This document shows, in pieces, positions 1-8,335 of a stretch of 64,000 nucleotides of DNA. The notes beneath the pieces are model-generated. The model did no database searches. It was not told where the DNA came from and saw nothing but the letters and a program-made list of their open reading frames with translations. The stretch covers positions 1 to 64,000 of the forward strand of contig JAQBOH010000033.1 of NCBI GenBank assembly GCA_028288125.1. Direction: 5' to 3'. Made by a program: the position numbers and the translations under genes. This DNA is from Mucilaginibacter sp. (lineage in GTDB: Bacteria; Bacteroidota; Bacteroidia; Sphingobacteriales; Sphingobacteriaceae). Position 1 is the first letter of the stretch. Each line of letters starts with the position of its first letter.

Positions 1-100
1 ATTTCGAACGTAGTGAGAAAACTATACACTTTCATTTGCCGACTTGCATGGCGGACTTGCTAGTGTATAGATTTCTCCTCGTTCCTCGTCGAAATGACAC
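1..100. repeat. Partial inverted-repeat intergenic element
   Basis: The window opens inside an inverted repeat. ACTATACACT near 21-30 is mirrored by AGTGTATAG at 62-70, and ATTTCGA at the left edge by TCGAAAT near 89-95. The middle carries GACTTGC twice. The left end is probably cut off by the window. There is no reading frame; it lies downstream of the minus-strand acetyltransferase gene. Calling it a dispersed element is inference. Confidence 0.5.
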
Positions 101-106
101 AGTGGA

Positions 107-532
107 TTATTTCTTCACCATTTTATAATGCCTTATTCCTGCTTCTTCAAATTCCGGCCCGACTTTTTCGAAATTGAATTTCTCGTATAAGGGTATTGCA
201 GGCAGTTGAGCGTGCATGTATACATAAGACGCATCTGCCGGCAGATCGGCTAAAACTGTTTTCACCAGCTCCTGCCCTACGCCCATCCCGCGGAATTTTT
301 TTAATACTGCAAAGCGCTCCAGCTTATATCCCTTGTCTGTTTTGCGCCAGCGGGATGCCCCGGCGGGCTCACCGTTAATGGTAGCCAGGAAATGATTGGA
401 TTCGTCCTCAAATTCCCACTCCAGTTCGGGCGGACAGTTTTGTTCGCCAACAAACACCTCCCGCCGGATGGCAAATACTTTTTCCAGTTCGGCAGGGTCG
501 GTTACTTTGGTTACCTGTATTGAGGGAATCAT
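107..532 (-). CDS. GNAT family N-acetyltransferase (ElaA/YjcF-like)
   Basis: A 141-residue GNAT acetyltransferase that should move an acetyl group from acetyl-CoA to an unknown amine. The N-terminal block VFAIRREVFVGEQ followed by an acidic stretch is typical of the ElaA/YjcF subgroup. The acetyl-CoA pyrophosphate loop is visible as RGMGVG near residue 80, after the beta-4 strand LERFAVL. Length fits a single GNAT domain. It stands alone on the minus strand downstream of the aldolase gene, with a palindrome between them. Substrate cannot be read from the sequence. Confidence 0.85.
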   Translation of the reverse strand: MIPSIQVTKVTDPAELEKVFAIRREVFVGEQNCPPELEWEFEDESNHFLATINGEPAGASRWRKTDKGYKLERFAVLKKFRGMGVGQELVKTVLADLPADASYVYMHAQLPAIPLYEKFNFEKVGPEFEEAGIRHYKMVKK

Positions 533-561
533 ATTATTTATATGAAAGGCTAAAATGCAAA

Positions 562-594
562 AAACTTACGAAGTTTTAGAAACTTCGTAAGTTT
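562..594. repeat. REP-like palindrome, copy 1
   Basis: AAACTTACGAAGTTT (562-576), loop TAG, then AAACTTCGTAAGTTT (580-594): a perfect 15-bp inverted repeat. The same arms occur at both ends of the transposase cassette (22750-23384) and, diverged, at 39817-39849. It lies between the aldolase stop and the acetyltransferase start on the minus strand, so it may also act as a 3' hairpin. Confidence 0.85.
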
Positions 595-632
595 GAAATT
601 CGCGCTAAGTAAAAACGCCTTTCACCCTTCGC

Positions 633-1712
633 CTAAAGTTTACTGTTCACGTCGATACAATTCAGATCGCCGAAAGCAACAGTTAAGCGTTTTACAAAAG
701 TCTCTTCGCCCTTGCGTAACCACACGCGGGGATCGTAATATTTCTTGTTTGGCGAATCATCTCCTTCCGGGTTGCCGATCTGGCTTTGCAGGTAGCCTTC
801 TTTTGATTTATAGTAATCTTTGATACCTTCCCAGTATGCCCATTGCATATCGGTGTCGATATTCATTTTTATAGCGCCGTAGGATATCGCTTCCCTGATC
901 TCTTCCTGGCTTGAGCCTGATCCGCCGTGAAATACGAAATTGATCGGTTTTTCGGCAGAAAGATTAAACTTTTTCCTCACATACTCCTGGGAGTTGTGCA
1001 ATATAACCGGCTGTAGCTTAACATTACCAGGTTTATACACGCCATGCACGTTACCAAATGCCGCCGCAACGGTAAAGCGCGGGCTTACTTTTGAAAGCTC
1101 TTCGTACGAATACGCCACATCCTCAGGCTGCGTATATAAGCGTGAGCTGTCAACATCTGAATTATCCACGCCGTCTTCTTCACCACCTGTAACGCCCAGT
1201 TCAATTTCGAGCGTCATGCCCATTTTAGCCATGCGGGCCAGGTATTTGGCAGATATTTCAATGTTCTCATGCAGCGGCTCTTCTGAAAGATCAAGCATAT
1301 GCGAAGAAAATAAGGGCTTTCCTGTTTCAGCAAAGAACTTTTCACCATGATCGAGTAGTCCGTCGATCCATGGTAGAAACTTCATCGCGGCGTGGTCGGT
1401 GTGCAGTATAACCGCAATTCCGTAGTGTTCGGCCAGTAAATGAACATGTTTAGCAGCCGAAACGCCGCCTAAAATACAGGCTTGCAATTTTGAATTATCC
1501 AATGACTTGCCCGCGTAAAACTGCGCGCCGCCGTTAGATAATTGTATAATAACCGGCGAATTAACCGCCTTTGCTGTTTCCATAACAGCATTTATGGTAT
1601 TGGTACCTATTACATTTACTGCCGGTAAAGCAAACTGGTGCTTTTTAGCAATTTCAAACAGCTCCTGCACCTGATCGCCGTGCAGAACGCCTTTATAATT
1701 TTTTAAATCCAT
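633..1712 (-). CDS. fbaA: Class II fructose-bisphosphate aldolase
   Basis: Cleaves fructose 1,6-bisphosphate to glyceraldehyde 3-phosphate and dihydroxyacetone phosphate in glycolysis, and the reverse in gluconeogenesis. The 359-residue length matches the E. coli FbaA-type (class IIA) enzymes. Zinc-site histidines are visible in ILHTDHAAM near residue 110, with later metal or phosphate motifs FGNVHGVY and VFHGGSGSS. The ATG start gives the usual LKNYKGVLHGDQV opening. It is divergent from accD, with an inverted-repeat element in the spacer. Confidence 0.95.
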   Translation of the reverse strand: MDLKNYKGVLHGDQVQELFEIAKKHQFALPAVNVIGTNTINAVMETAKAVNSPVIIQLSNGGAQFYAGKSLDNSKLQACILGGVSAAKHVHLLAEHYGIAVILHTDHAAMKFLPWIDGLLDHGEKFFAETGKPLFSSHMLDLSEEPLHENIEISAKYLARMAKMGMTLEIELGVTGGEEDGVDNSDVDSSRLYTQPEDVAYSYEELSKVSPRFTVAAAFGNVHGVYKPGNVKLQPVILHNSQEYVRKKFNLSAEKPINFVFHGGSGSSQEEIREAISYGAIKMNIDTDMQWAYWEGIKDYYKSKEGYLQSQIGNPEGDDSPNKKYYDPRVWLRKGEETFVKRLTVAFGDLNCIDVNSKL

Positions 1713-1744
1713 TCAACTTTATTTGAGGCCCGAAGTTATCATTT

Positions 1745-1892
1745 AGATGTGAGATTTGAGATATGAGATTTGAGATTTTTAGTCCGGTAAGTTAAAAGCA
1801 TATTTGGGCCGTTATGGTGCAACGGTTGTATACTAAACGTAATTAGCTATTAAAATCCCAATCTTACGTCTCATATCTCAAATCTCATATCT
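1745..1892. repeat. Inverted-repeat element of GAGATATGAGATTTGA type
   Basis: A 33-nt arm at 1745-1777 (AGATGTGAGATTTGAGATAT...) is mirrored at 1860-1892 with four mismatches. The arms enclose about 82 bp of unique DNA between divergently transcribed fbaA and accD. It resembles the other purine-rich inverted elements of this window in layout but has its own sequence. No reading frame. Confidence 0.7.
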
Positions 1893-1941
1893 AACAAATA
1901 TTTCGTTTCTTTGCAGTCAATTGAAAGATTTAGATATCGAT

Positions 1942-2790
1942 ATGGCCTGGTTTAAAAGGGAACTAAAAGGGATAATTACGACTACTGAGGAAAAGAAGGA
2001 AACGCCTGATGGGATCTGGAATAAATGCCCTGAATGCAAAAAACCACTGCACTATTCAGAGCAGGTTGAAAATCAATATGTTTGCCATTATTGCGGGTAT
2101 CATCTCCGTATAGGATCGAAGGAGTATTTTTCGATATTATTTGATAATAATGAATTCCTGGAATTATTTGACAATCTCCGGTCAGGAGACCCCTTGCATT
2201 TCCAGGACACAAAAAAATATACTGACAGGCTGAAAGAAACGATGAGCAAAACCGGCCTTAAAGATGCCATACGCGCCGGCGCAGGTAAAATGGATGGCCA
2301 GGATGTAGTGATAGCTTGTATGGATTTTAATTTTATTGGCGGTTCAATGGGATCGGTAGTAGGTGAAAAAATCGCCCGCTCAATTGATTATTGCATTGAG
2401 CATAAGGTTCCTTTTTTAATGATCTCAAAGTCAGGCGGGGCGCGGATGATGGAAGCTGCCTTTTCACTAATGCAGATGGCTAAAACATCGGCTAAGCTCG
2501 CTTTGCTATCACAGGCAAAAGTGCCCTATATCTCGTTGCTCACTGACCCTACCACAGGCGGTGTAACGGCATCATACGCTATGCTTGGCGATATAAATAT
2601 TTCTGAACCGTGTGCGCTGATTGGCTTTGCAGGTCCGCGGGTGATTAAAGAAACCATAAAAAAGGATCTTCCGAAAGGTTTTCAAACGGCAGAATTTGTA
2701 CAGGAACACGGCTTCCTGGACTTTATAGTCGACCGCAGGGAAATGAAGGAAAAACTGTCCTCGTTTTTGAAGATGATGAGCCCCCTATAA
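1942..2790 (+). CDS. accD: Acetyl-CoA carboxylase carboxyltransferase subunit beta
   Basis: Beta subunit of the carboxyltransferase that moves CO2 from carboxybiotin to acetyl-CoA, the committed step of fatty acid synthesis. The N-terminal four-cysteine zinc ribbon is visible as CPECKK then CHYCGYH (about residues 31-55), followed by the crotonase-like core with [11 protein letters not shown] and [13 protein letters not shown] start at ATG 1942 (MAWFKREL), the conserved AccD N-terminus, rather than the TTG at 1921 used by the ORF track. A near-consensus -7 box TTTCTTTG lies at 1906-1913. accA is not in the window. Confidence 0.95.
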   Translation: MAWFKRELKGIITTTEEKKETPDGIWNKCPECKKPLHYSEQVENQYVCHYCGYHLRIGSKEYFSILFDNNEFLELFDNLRSGDPLHFQDTKKYTDRLKETMSKTGLKDAIRAGAGKMDGQDVVIACMDFNFIGGSMGSVVGEKIARSIDYCIEHKVPFLMISKSGGARMMEAAFSLMQMAKTSAKLALLSQAKVPYISLLTDPTTGGVTASYAMLGDINISEPCALIGFAGPRVIKETIKKDLPKGFQTAEFVQEHGFLDFIVDRREMKEKLSSFLKMMSPL

Positions 2791-2896
2791 ACGGCGTAGC
2801 CTTCATGAACGCCCCTTGAAAACAAACAATCACGTAAATAATCTCCCCGGCAGAAGAGACTTTTTATTCGACCCTCCGAATTATTTATAAAGTTGT

Positions 2897-3097
2897 TTAC
2901 TTAAAAACGCCTGCATTCTGGCCGGTATCTCCTTCTGCACCTTTGCTCTCTTTATCCCAGTTTGGGCCGGTAGCTGTTTCGCCGCCTTCTTTATCGTATT
3001 TTGATCTATCCTTACCTGCAGCTTTACCGGTGGCCTCTGTTGTATTATTTTTATTTTGACCTTGTTTTTGGCCCGGGCCCTCATCCATATTTTTCAT
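2897..3097 (-). CDS. Small disordered hydrophilic protein
   Basis: A 66-residue protein, very rich in Gly, Lys, Asn, Asp, Gln and Thr with no hydrophobic core (GPGQKQGQNKNN). It has no recognised domain. Composition resembles small stress or desiccation-type hydrophilic proteins, which is only suggestive. The alternative ORF 2881-3084 in another frame is Arg/Lys rich and less protein-like. It follows another disordered small gene (3181-3480) on the same strand, with a strong hairpin between them. Confidence 0.5.
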   Translation of the reverse strand: MKNMDEGPGQKQGQNKNNTTEATGKAAGKDRSKYDKEGGETATGPNWDKESKGAEGDTGQNAGVFK

Positions 3098-3128
3098 CGC
3101 TTAGTTTCTTTTTAGAATAAGATAAAAG

Positions 3129-3157
3129 CCAGGAACCAATGTAACATTGATTCCTGG
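3129..3157 (-). terminator. Strong hairpin between two small genes
   Basis: CCAGGAACCAATG, loop TAA, CATTGATTCCTGG: a 13-bp stem with one mismatch. Read on the minus strand it lies just after the 3181-3480 gene and is followed by CTTTT, so it fits an intrinsic terminator or 3' stabilising hairpin. Confidence 0.6.
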
Positions 3158-3180
3158 TAATGATTTATCAGAATTGTTGA

Positions 3181-3480
3181 TTATACACTTTCGGTACCCG
3201 GCTCGTGGCCAACCATCCGGCCAGTAGTGCGACCTTGCCTGCGGCTTACAAAATCGCCTTTTGCATTGCCAACTGACGGAAACTCGTGCGGCCGGGGCGG
3301 TGTGACATCAATTTGTTCACTATATGAAGTATCATTGCCGCCTTGCTGCTGCTCCTGTTCCCTCTCGTGCGGATAGCCCGACTGTTCCTGTTCAGATTCT
3401 CTCTTTTCAGGAATTTCGTTTGGACGTCCCTGTCCTGGCCGTTCCTGATCTTTTCCGGGATTTTGATTCTTTGAATTCAT
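3181..3480 (-). CDS. Disordered Gln/Glu/Pro-rich small protein
   Basis: A 99-residue charged protein dominated by Glu, Gln, Pro, Arg and Gly (EREQEQQQGG) with no predicted membrane segment or known domain. The start ATG at 3480 follows an A/T-rich region. It probably stays soluble and unstructured. Function is unknown; low complexity makes homology hard to judge. Its neighbour downstream (2897-3097) is of the same character, suggesting related roles. Confidence 0.55.
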   Translation of the reverse strand: MNSKNQNPGKDQERPGQGRPNEIPEKRESEQEQSGYPHEREQEQQQGGNDTSYSEQIDVTPPRPHEFPSVGNAKGDFVSRRQGRTTGRMVGHEPGTESV

Positions 3481-3787
3481 AAGTTTTTTAATTTATAATT
3501 AAATAAATAACTTACCTTTTATGAATTTGTTTGATTTTTTATGTAAAATTTTTAAATCGCAAATATGCTCTGTATAGCCGGAGACACAAAATATTGCGTC
3601 TCTACAACCATATAAGAAAAAAACTCATTGCCGTTGAATGAGTTAACGGCAATATTAGCAGGAAACCAATGTCTTCAGCCAAAAAGCCATCATATTATGC
3701 TGCCGCATCGTTGGCTGAAGCCAACGGGCAATGAAAATTATCCTATTTTCAAACAATTTCAAAGATAAGGTCACATTGGCCACCTTA
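3481..3787. other. Noncoding 307-bp spacer with three hairpins
   Basis: No convincing gene. It holds GAGACAC/GCGTCTC (around 3580-3602); a pair of mutually exclusive hairpins at 3622-3652 (AACTCATT/AATGAGTT overlapping TTGCCGTT/AACGGCAA); and a perfect 10-bp CTTCAGCCAA (3673-3682) / TTGGCTGAAG (3711-3720) just downstream of the cysteine desulfurase stop. It forms the 3' region of that minus-strand gene and the 5' region of the 3181-3480 gene. Confidence 0.55.
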
Positions 3788-4927
3788 TCAACCGGCGTTG
3801 ACCGCGCATAGTTCGGCAACCTTTCCTACAGCATAATCTACTTCTTCGCGGGTGTTATATTTCGAAAAGGAAAACCGCACGGATGGCCTTGATGGATTTG
3901 CGCCGATAGCGGTAAGCACATGCGACCCGATATCCGTTCCGGAGCTGCAGGCGCTGCCACCGGAGGCAGATATTCCTGCGATATCCAGGTTAAATAATAA
4001 CATGTCGGCCGATTCCATTTCAGGAAAAGAAACGTTCAGCACTGTGTATAAGCTTTTATCCGGGTCAATTTCGCCATTGAACCCAATACCGGGAACTTTT
4101 GCCTGCAGCTCGTTGATCATGTACGTTTTTAAATCCTGGATATGCTGCCGATGCTGCTCCATTTCTGCATAGGCAATTTCCATAGCCTTTGCCAGGCCGG
4201 CTATCCCATAGATATTCTCGGTGCCGCCGCGCATGTTGCGCTCCTGCGCGCCGCCATATATCAAAGGCTTTATTTTTACGCGATGATTTATATGCAAAAA
4301 GCCCACGCCTTTGGGGCCATGAAGCTTATGGGCGGCGCAAACCATAAAATGCACCTTAAGGTTGCGCAAATCGTGTTTGTAATGTCCCAGGGTTTGAACC
4401 GTATCGCAATGAAAAAGCGCGTCATATTGCCCGCAAAGGTCGCCTATGCGGACAATATCGTTTAATGTGCCTATTTCGTTATTGGCATGCATTAACGATA
4501 CAAAGCTGCGCTCATTGTCTTTCAGCAAATTTTCAAGGTGCCGGTAGTCGATGTTGCCTTTATTATCTATATTAACAAAACTCAATTTAATAACACCTGC
4601 CTTTTGCATGGCTTCCAGCGTATGGATAACCGCATGATGTTCAATCTGGCTGGTTATGGCATGTTTGATATTATTATCCACTATACCACACCGTATAGCC
4701 ATGTTATCGGCCTCGGTACCGCCGCTGGTAAAAAATATTTCAGCAGGTGAAGTATGCAGTAAACCGGCAACCGTTTTCCGGCACCTTTCAAGCAATGTTC
4801 TTGCCTCCCTTCCATGCCCGTGTATGGATGACGGATTGCCGTAATTGCTTTCCATCACCGTGTACATTTGTTTTAAAACTTCAGGGTCAAGCTGGGTAGT
4901 AGCAGCATTATCAAGATAAACGCGCAT
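3788..4927 (-). CDS. Cysteine desulfurase (IscS/NifS-like)
   Basis: A pyridoxal-phosphate enzyme releasing sulfur from L-cysteine as an enzyme persulfide for Fe-S clusters or tRNA thiolation. The 379 residues open with VYLDNAATTQLD, the cofactor lysine sits in AAHKLHGPKG (about residue 205), and the persulfide cysteine in SGGSACSSGTD (about 330). It is a single gene with no scaffold protein or IscR beside it, so the acceptor is unknown. A repeat lies between it and glmM upstream. Confidence 0.92.
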   Translation of the reverse strand: MRVYLDNAATTQLDPEVLKQMYTVMESNYGNPSSIHGHGREARTLLERCRKTVAGLLHTSPAEIFFTSGGTEADNMAIRCGIVDNNIKHAITSQIEHHAVIHTLEAMQKAGVIKLSFVNIDNKGNIDYRHLENLLKDNERSFVSLMHANNEIGTLNDIVRIGDLCGQYDALFHCDTVQTLGHYKHDLRNLKVHFMVCAAHKLHGPKGVGFLHINHRVKIKPLIYGGAQERNMRGGTENIYGIAGLAKAMEIAYAEMEQHRQHIQDLKTYMINELQAKVPGIGFNGEIDPDKSLYTVLNVSFPEMESADMLLFNLDIAGISASGGSACSSGTDIGSHVLTAIGANPSRPSVRFSFSKYNTREEVDYAVGKVAELCAVNAG

Positions 4928-4980
4928 GAGGCAGGCAATTATTGAGTTAGTGAATTGTTGATTTAGTGAATTAGTGAATT

Positions 4981-5077
4981 TAGTCGGAAAGTCCGGAAGA
5001 TGACTGCCTGGACATATATCTATGTAATCATAATTTTTATGCCCTGAGTTTTTTGTCTTTACTGACTTTTCCGACTA
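4981..5077. repeat. AGTCGGAAAGTC inverted repeat
   Basis: TAGTCGGAAAGTC at 4981-4993 is mirrored by GACTTTTCCGACTA at 5064-5077. The right arm contains the TAG stop codon of glmM. Related purine-rich AGTC repeats occur at 13949-14090, 34121-34190 and 41231-41273. The flank 4938-4982 holds a simple repeat of GTGAATTA type. Confidence 0.65.
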
Positions 5078-6463
5078 TTTTAATTTTAAAATCTCCTTAA
5101 TATCGGCAATAATTTTATTTGCCAGGTTATTGGCCACAGTTTCCGAGTTACCTTCTGAATAAATCCGGATAATGGGCTCGGTATTTGACTTGCGCAAATG
5201 TACCCATTCTTTGTCAAACTCTATTTTCAGGCCGTCAATAGTGCTGTGAGGCTGCTTTTTGTACCTCTCCTCAACTTTTAACAAAAGCGCGTCAATATTC
5301 ATTTCAGGCGTTAGTGTTATTTTATTTTTCGAGATGAAATAAGCGGGATAAGTGCTTCTTAAATGCGAAACAGACCTACCAAATTTTGCCAGATGCGTTA
5401 AAAATAAAGCTATCCCAACCAGGGCGTCCCGTCCGTAATGCAGGTCGGGGTAAATGACCCCGCCATTGCCTTCACCACCAATAACGGCTTTTACTTCTTT
5501 CATCTTATTTACCACGTTCACCTCGCCTACCGCAGCGGCGTGATATTGGCCTCCCGCTTTTTCCGTAACATCGCGTAACGCACGGGTTGATGACAGGTTT
5601 GAAACCGTGTTGCCTTTTGTGTGCTGCAAAACATAATCAGAAACAGCAACCAGGGTATACTCCTCGCCAAACATATTGCCGTCCTCGCATACAAAGCACA
5701 GCCGGTCAACATCGGGGTCAACAGCTATGCCGAGGTCGGCTTGCTTTTTAATAACTTCTTTTGAAAGAGCGGTCAGGTTTTCAGGTAATGGCTCAGGGTT
5801 ATGCGGGAAATTACCATCAGGTTCACAATATAATTCGTGCACGGTTTTTACACCCAACGCTTTCAATAGGGCCGGCACGAATATCCCACCGGTTGAGTTA
5901 ACGCAATCTATCACGATCTTAAAGTCGGCTGCAGCAATTGCTTTGGTATCAACCAGCGGCAGCGCCAGTATTTTATCAATATGGGCCTGTAAAAAATTGT
6001 CGTCGGTGCTAACAGTTCCCAGGTCGTTAACATCAGCATATTTAAAATCGCTTTTTTCGGCAATTTCCAGCACTTCTTTACCATCGGCATCGCTAATAAA
6101 TTCACCGTCGGCGTTTAACAATTTAAGCGCGTTCCATTGCTTTGGGTTATGGCTGGCAGTAAGTACAATGCCACCAGCCGCTTGTTTAGCGCTCACCGCC
6201 ATTTCAACAGTAGGCGTAGTAGAAAGGCCTAGGTCGATTACATCTATACCCAAACCCTGCAATGCGCCGACTACCAAATTATTTACCATCGCGCCTGATA
6301 TTCTCGCATCACGGCCTACAACAATTCTTTTTATTCCTGTTTTATTAACCGCCCAGGTACCATAGGCAGAGGTGAATTTTACAATGTCTACCGGTGTCAG
6401 GCCCTCGCCTACTGTGCCGCCGATAGTACCCCTTATGCCCGAAATTGATTTTATTAATGTCAA
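5075..6463 (-). CDS. glmM: Phosphoglucosamine mutase
   Basis: Interconverts glucosamine 6-phosphate and glucosamine 1-phosphate on the way to UDP-GlcNAc, peptidoglycan and LPS. The phosphoserine loop is clear (TASHNPKQWNA, about residue 100), then the metal loop DPDVDRL, the sugar loop GEGNGGV and the C-terminal phosphate loop RKSNTEPIIR. I prefer the TTG at 6463 because the family usually opens TLIKSISGIRGT; the ORF track uses a TTG seven codons earlier. A phosphomannomutase activity cannot be excluded. The stop codon lies in a repeat arm. Confidence 0.88.
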   Translation of the reverse strand: MTLIKSISGIRGTIGGTVGEGLTPVDIVKFTSAYGTWAVNKTGIKRIVVGRDARISGAMVNNLVVGALQGLGIDVIDLGLSTTPTVEMAVSAKQAAGGIVLTASHNPKQWNALKLLNADGEFISDADGKEVLEIAEKSDFKYADVNDLGTVSTDDNFLQAHIDKILALPLVDTKAIAAADFKIVIDCVNSTGGIFVPALLKALGVKTVHELYCEPDGNFPHNPEPLPENLTALSKEVIKKQADLGIAVDPDVDRLCFVCEDGNMFGEEYTLVAVSDYVLQHTKGNTVSNLSSTRALRDVTEKAGGQYHAAAVGEVNVVNKMKEVKAVIGGEGNGGVIYPDLHYGRDALVGIALFLTHLAKFGRSVSHLRSTYPAYFISKNKITLTPEMNIDALLLKVEERYKKQPHSTIDGLKIEFDKEWVHLRKSNTEPIIRIYSEGNSETVANNLANKIIADIKEILKLK

Positions 6464-6546
6464 AGTGTAATCGTTTACCGGCAAAAATAAAAATATTTCG
6501 CCGAAGCGGTGTATGAACGCCCTGTTTTAAGGGTCATTTTATTGGT

Positions 6547-6554
6547 TATATTTG
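6547..6554 (+). promoter_or_regulatory. -7 box for the PAP2 gene
   Basis: TATATTTG matches the Bacteroidota -7 consensus TAnnTTTG exactly and lies 22 bp before the ATG at 6577, giving a predicted leader of roughly 15 nt. Confidence 0.6.
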
Positions 6555-6576
6555 ACCCGGCTCAAAACGATTAACC

Positions 6577-7149
6577 ATGCCCGACCAATTACTACAGCTA
6601 GACCGGCATCTATTTTACTTTATCAATCACAACCTGGCTAATCCGTTTTTCGACTTGGTAATGCCTTATTTGCGCAACCCGAAATTCTGGATACCGCTTT
6701 ACCTGTTTATTATTGGTTTTTGTGCCTGGAAGTTTAAAAAACAGGGCATCATCATTATTATACTTTTGGCTTTATCGGCCGGCTTTGCCGACTTCACCAG
6801 CGCGCGAATCATAAAGCCGCTTGTTAAAAGGGTACGCCCTTGTCGTGATCAGGTCGTTTCACGAACGGATATGCAACGTGTTTCCTGCGGGACCGGATAC
6901 AGTTTCCCTTCAACCCACGCGACGGATCATTTTGCCATGGCATTTTTTATGATCCTTTTATTTTACAAAAAATGGCCCTGGATATGGCTATGGGGAATAC
7001 TTTGGGCGGGGATAATTTCTTTTGCGCAGGTGTATGTAGGCGTGCATTTCCCGGTGGATGTTTTTTGCGGGGCTATTTACGGGGTGTTTGTGGGATGGCT
7101 TTTTAGCGTGATCTACAAAAAACTAAACCATTCAGTTCTGTCATTCTGA
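6577..7149 (+). CDS. PAP2-family membrane phosphatase
   Basis: A 190-residue integral membrane phosphatase of the PAP2 superfamily, acting on lipid phosphates or undecaprenyl pyrophosphate at the membrane. Motifs: KPLVKRVRPC (about 85-94), PSTHATDHF (about 112; the usual PSGH has T for G) and AQVYVGVHFPVD (about 152-163). About five hydrophobic segments. The third motif has AQ where many members have SR. Substrate is not determinable. A second, unrelated PAP2 gene lies at 46256. Confidence 0.88.
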   Translation: MPDQLLQLDRHLFYFINHNLANPFFDLVMPYLRNPKFWIPLYLFIIGFCAWKFKKQGIIIIILLALSAGFADFTSARIIKPLVKRVRPCRDQVVSRTDMQRVSCGTGYSFPSTHATDHFAMAFFMILLFYKKWPWIWLWGILWAGIISFAQVYVGVHFPVDVFCGAIYGVFVGWLFSVIYKKLNHSVLSF

Positions 7150-7190
7150 GCGGTAAATTTGAAAAACTCAGAAAATGACAGGGCAAAAGG

Positions 7191-7351
7191 GTGTCATGGT
7201 GAGCCCCGTCGAACCACGGCGCGCGGGGCTGACGGATGTCCATCGGAGAAATGGTGAGCTCCGTCGAACCATAATTTTCATGAGAGCGAAGCGAGGGTGC
7301 ATGATGTAAAGGCCTTTGCCCACTATGGTTTGACGGGGCTCACCATGACAC
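7191..7351. repeat. Inverted repeat with GTGAGCCCCGTCGAACCA arms
   Basis: A 26-nt arm at 7191-7216 beginning GTGTCATGGTGAGCCCC is mirrored at 7326-7351 with a single mismatch. A third diverged copy (ATGGTGAGCTCCGTCGAACCA) sits inside at about 7251. No coding frame. It fills the spacer between convergent PAP2 and marR genes and has the form of a non-autonomous palindromic element. Confidence 0.8.
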
Positions 7352-7397
7352 CTACGTTTTTTTCAGGAACAAACATGTGATGGATAGTGATATAGCG

Positions 7398-7847
7398 CTA
7401 TCCCCTTAATTTATCCAGCAGATCACTTAATTTCCCGGCATCTTCCTCGCTGAGGTTATTTTTAAGAAAATCCTTTGTTTTAAATTCAGCATCCATTTTG
7501 GTAAGCACCTCAATGCCAGCGTCGCTAATGCGGATATCTACCGCGCGGCGATCCTTTGAATTTGTACAGCGAGAAACCAGGCCTTTTTGAACCAGCCTAT
7601 CGACAATACGCGAAGCATCCGACATTTTATCGATCATCCGCTCCTTTAATAAATTGATAGTGGCAGGTTTCGGAAACTGCCCCCTTAATATTCTTAATAT
7701 ATTAAATTGCTGGTGGGTAAGGTTATATTTTTCAAACTGGCAGCGCAAAACATTATTAAGCCAGCCATAGGTATAGGAGATATTTACGACCGTTTTATGA
7801 TAGTTGTCCTCAAATTTATTGCTCTGTATTTCTTCCTCTATCCGCAT
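7398..7847 (-). CDS. MarR family transcriptional regulator
   Basis: A 149-residue winged-helix repressor of the MarR type. Helices LTHQQFNILRILRG (about 45-58), the DNA-recognition region MIDKMSDASRIVDRLVQKGLV (about 72-92) and the wing with NSKDRRAVDIRIS (about 97-109) are all present. It should act as a dimer. No divergent transporter or enzyme sits next to it, so its target and ligand are not shown. Confidence 0.9.
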   Translation of the reverse strand: MRIEEEIQSNKFEDNYHKTVVNISYTYGWLNNVLRCQFEKYNLTHQQFNILRILRGQFPKPATINLLKERMIDKMSDASRIVDRLVQKGLVSRCTNSKDRRAVDIRISDAGIEVLTKMDAEFKTKDFLKNNLSEEDAGKLSDLLDKLRG

Positions 7848-7967
7848 AGCTATATGATTGATTCAGACACAAATATCCTCATTTATTTCGGATTCCGGGT
7901 TTTCGATTTCGGATTTAGACTGTTCTATTACAATCTCGCTCTACCATATTGAATGCATTAGGTTTAT

Positions 7968-8092
7968 TTCGAATTTTTCGCTGTTATGTGTTTTTTAAGG
8001 CGCTCAAGAGTACTTCGCAGTTTCGAATGTTCGATTTTTCACTGTCGTTTGTTTTCAATGGTGTTCAAGAAGGCTTCGCCGTTTCGGATTTT
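7968..8092. repeat. Diverged tandem duplication of about 62 bp
   Basis: Two adjacent blocks align along their length: TTCGAATTTTTCGCTGTTAT... (from 7968) and TTCGATTTTTCACTGTCGTT... (from 8030), sharing TCAAGA, CTTCGC and GTTTCG landmarks. The DNA is T-rich and noncoding; the 60-residue ORF across it looks random. It lies between the marR and DUF5522 genes. Confidence 0.55.
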
Positions 8093-8137
8093 GAGCTGCT
8101 TAATATAGCAGGGATGTCAATATATTGCTAATCCATA

Positions 8138-8335
8138 TTAATTACTATCATCATTATCACCTTCATTTAAACTTGAAGTGTCGCTAACGCGTTTGTCCGA
8201 CGATCTTCCATAATTCCAGGGGCAATGCAGGCATTTGTTTTTACAGCAATAGCCCCGTTTTAAATGATATTCTTTTGTGAAAACAAAGTTGCCGTCCCGG
8301 TTGATATAATAGTCGATGTGTTCCTCTAGCATCAA
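8138..8335 (-). CDS. DUF5522-type small cysteine-rich protein
   Basis: A 65-residue protein whose core FTKEYHLKRGYCCKNKC followed by LHCPW is the hallmark of DUF5522 proteins of Bacteroidota. Four cysteines (CC, C, C) suggest metal binding, which is inference. Its start codon overlaps the stop of the upstream MBL-fold gene by 4 bp (ATGA), indicating translational coupling. The acidic C-terminal tail (NEGDNDDSN) is probably disordered. Function unknown. Confidence 0.82.
   Translation of the reverse strand: MMLEEHIDYYINRDGNFVFTKEYHLKRGYCCKNKCLHCPWNYGRSSDKRVSDTSSLNEGDNDDSN

Noticed and set aside
2881-3084. Arg/Lys-rich ORF of 67 aa
   Set aside because: It overlaps 2897-3097 in another frame; the latter has a composition matching its neighbour and better start context.
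7949-8131. Plus-strand ORF of 60 aa
   Set aside because: It lies over a diverged tandem duplication and has a Phe-rich random translation.
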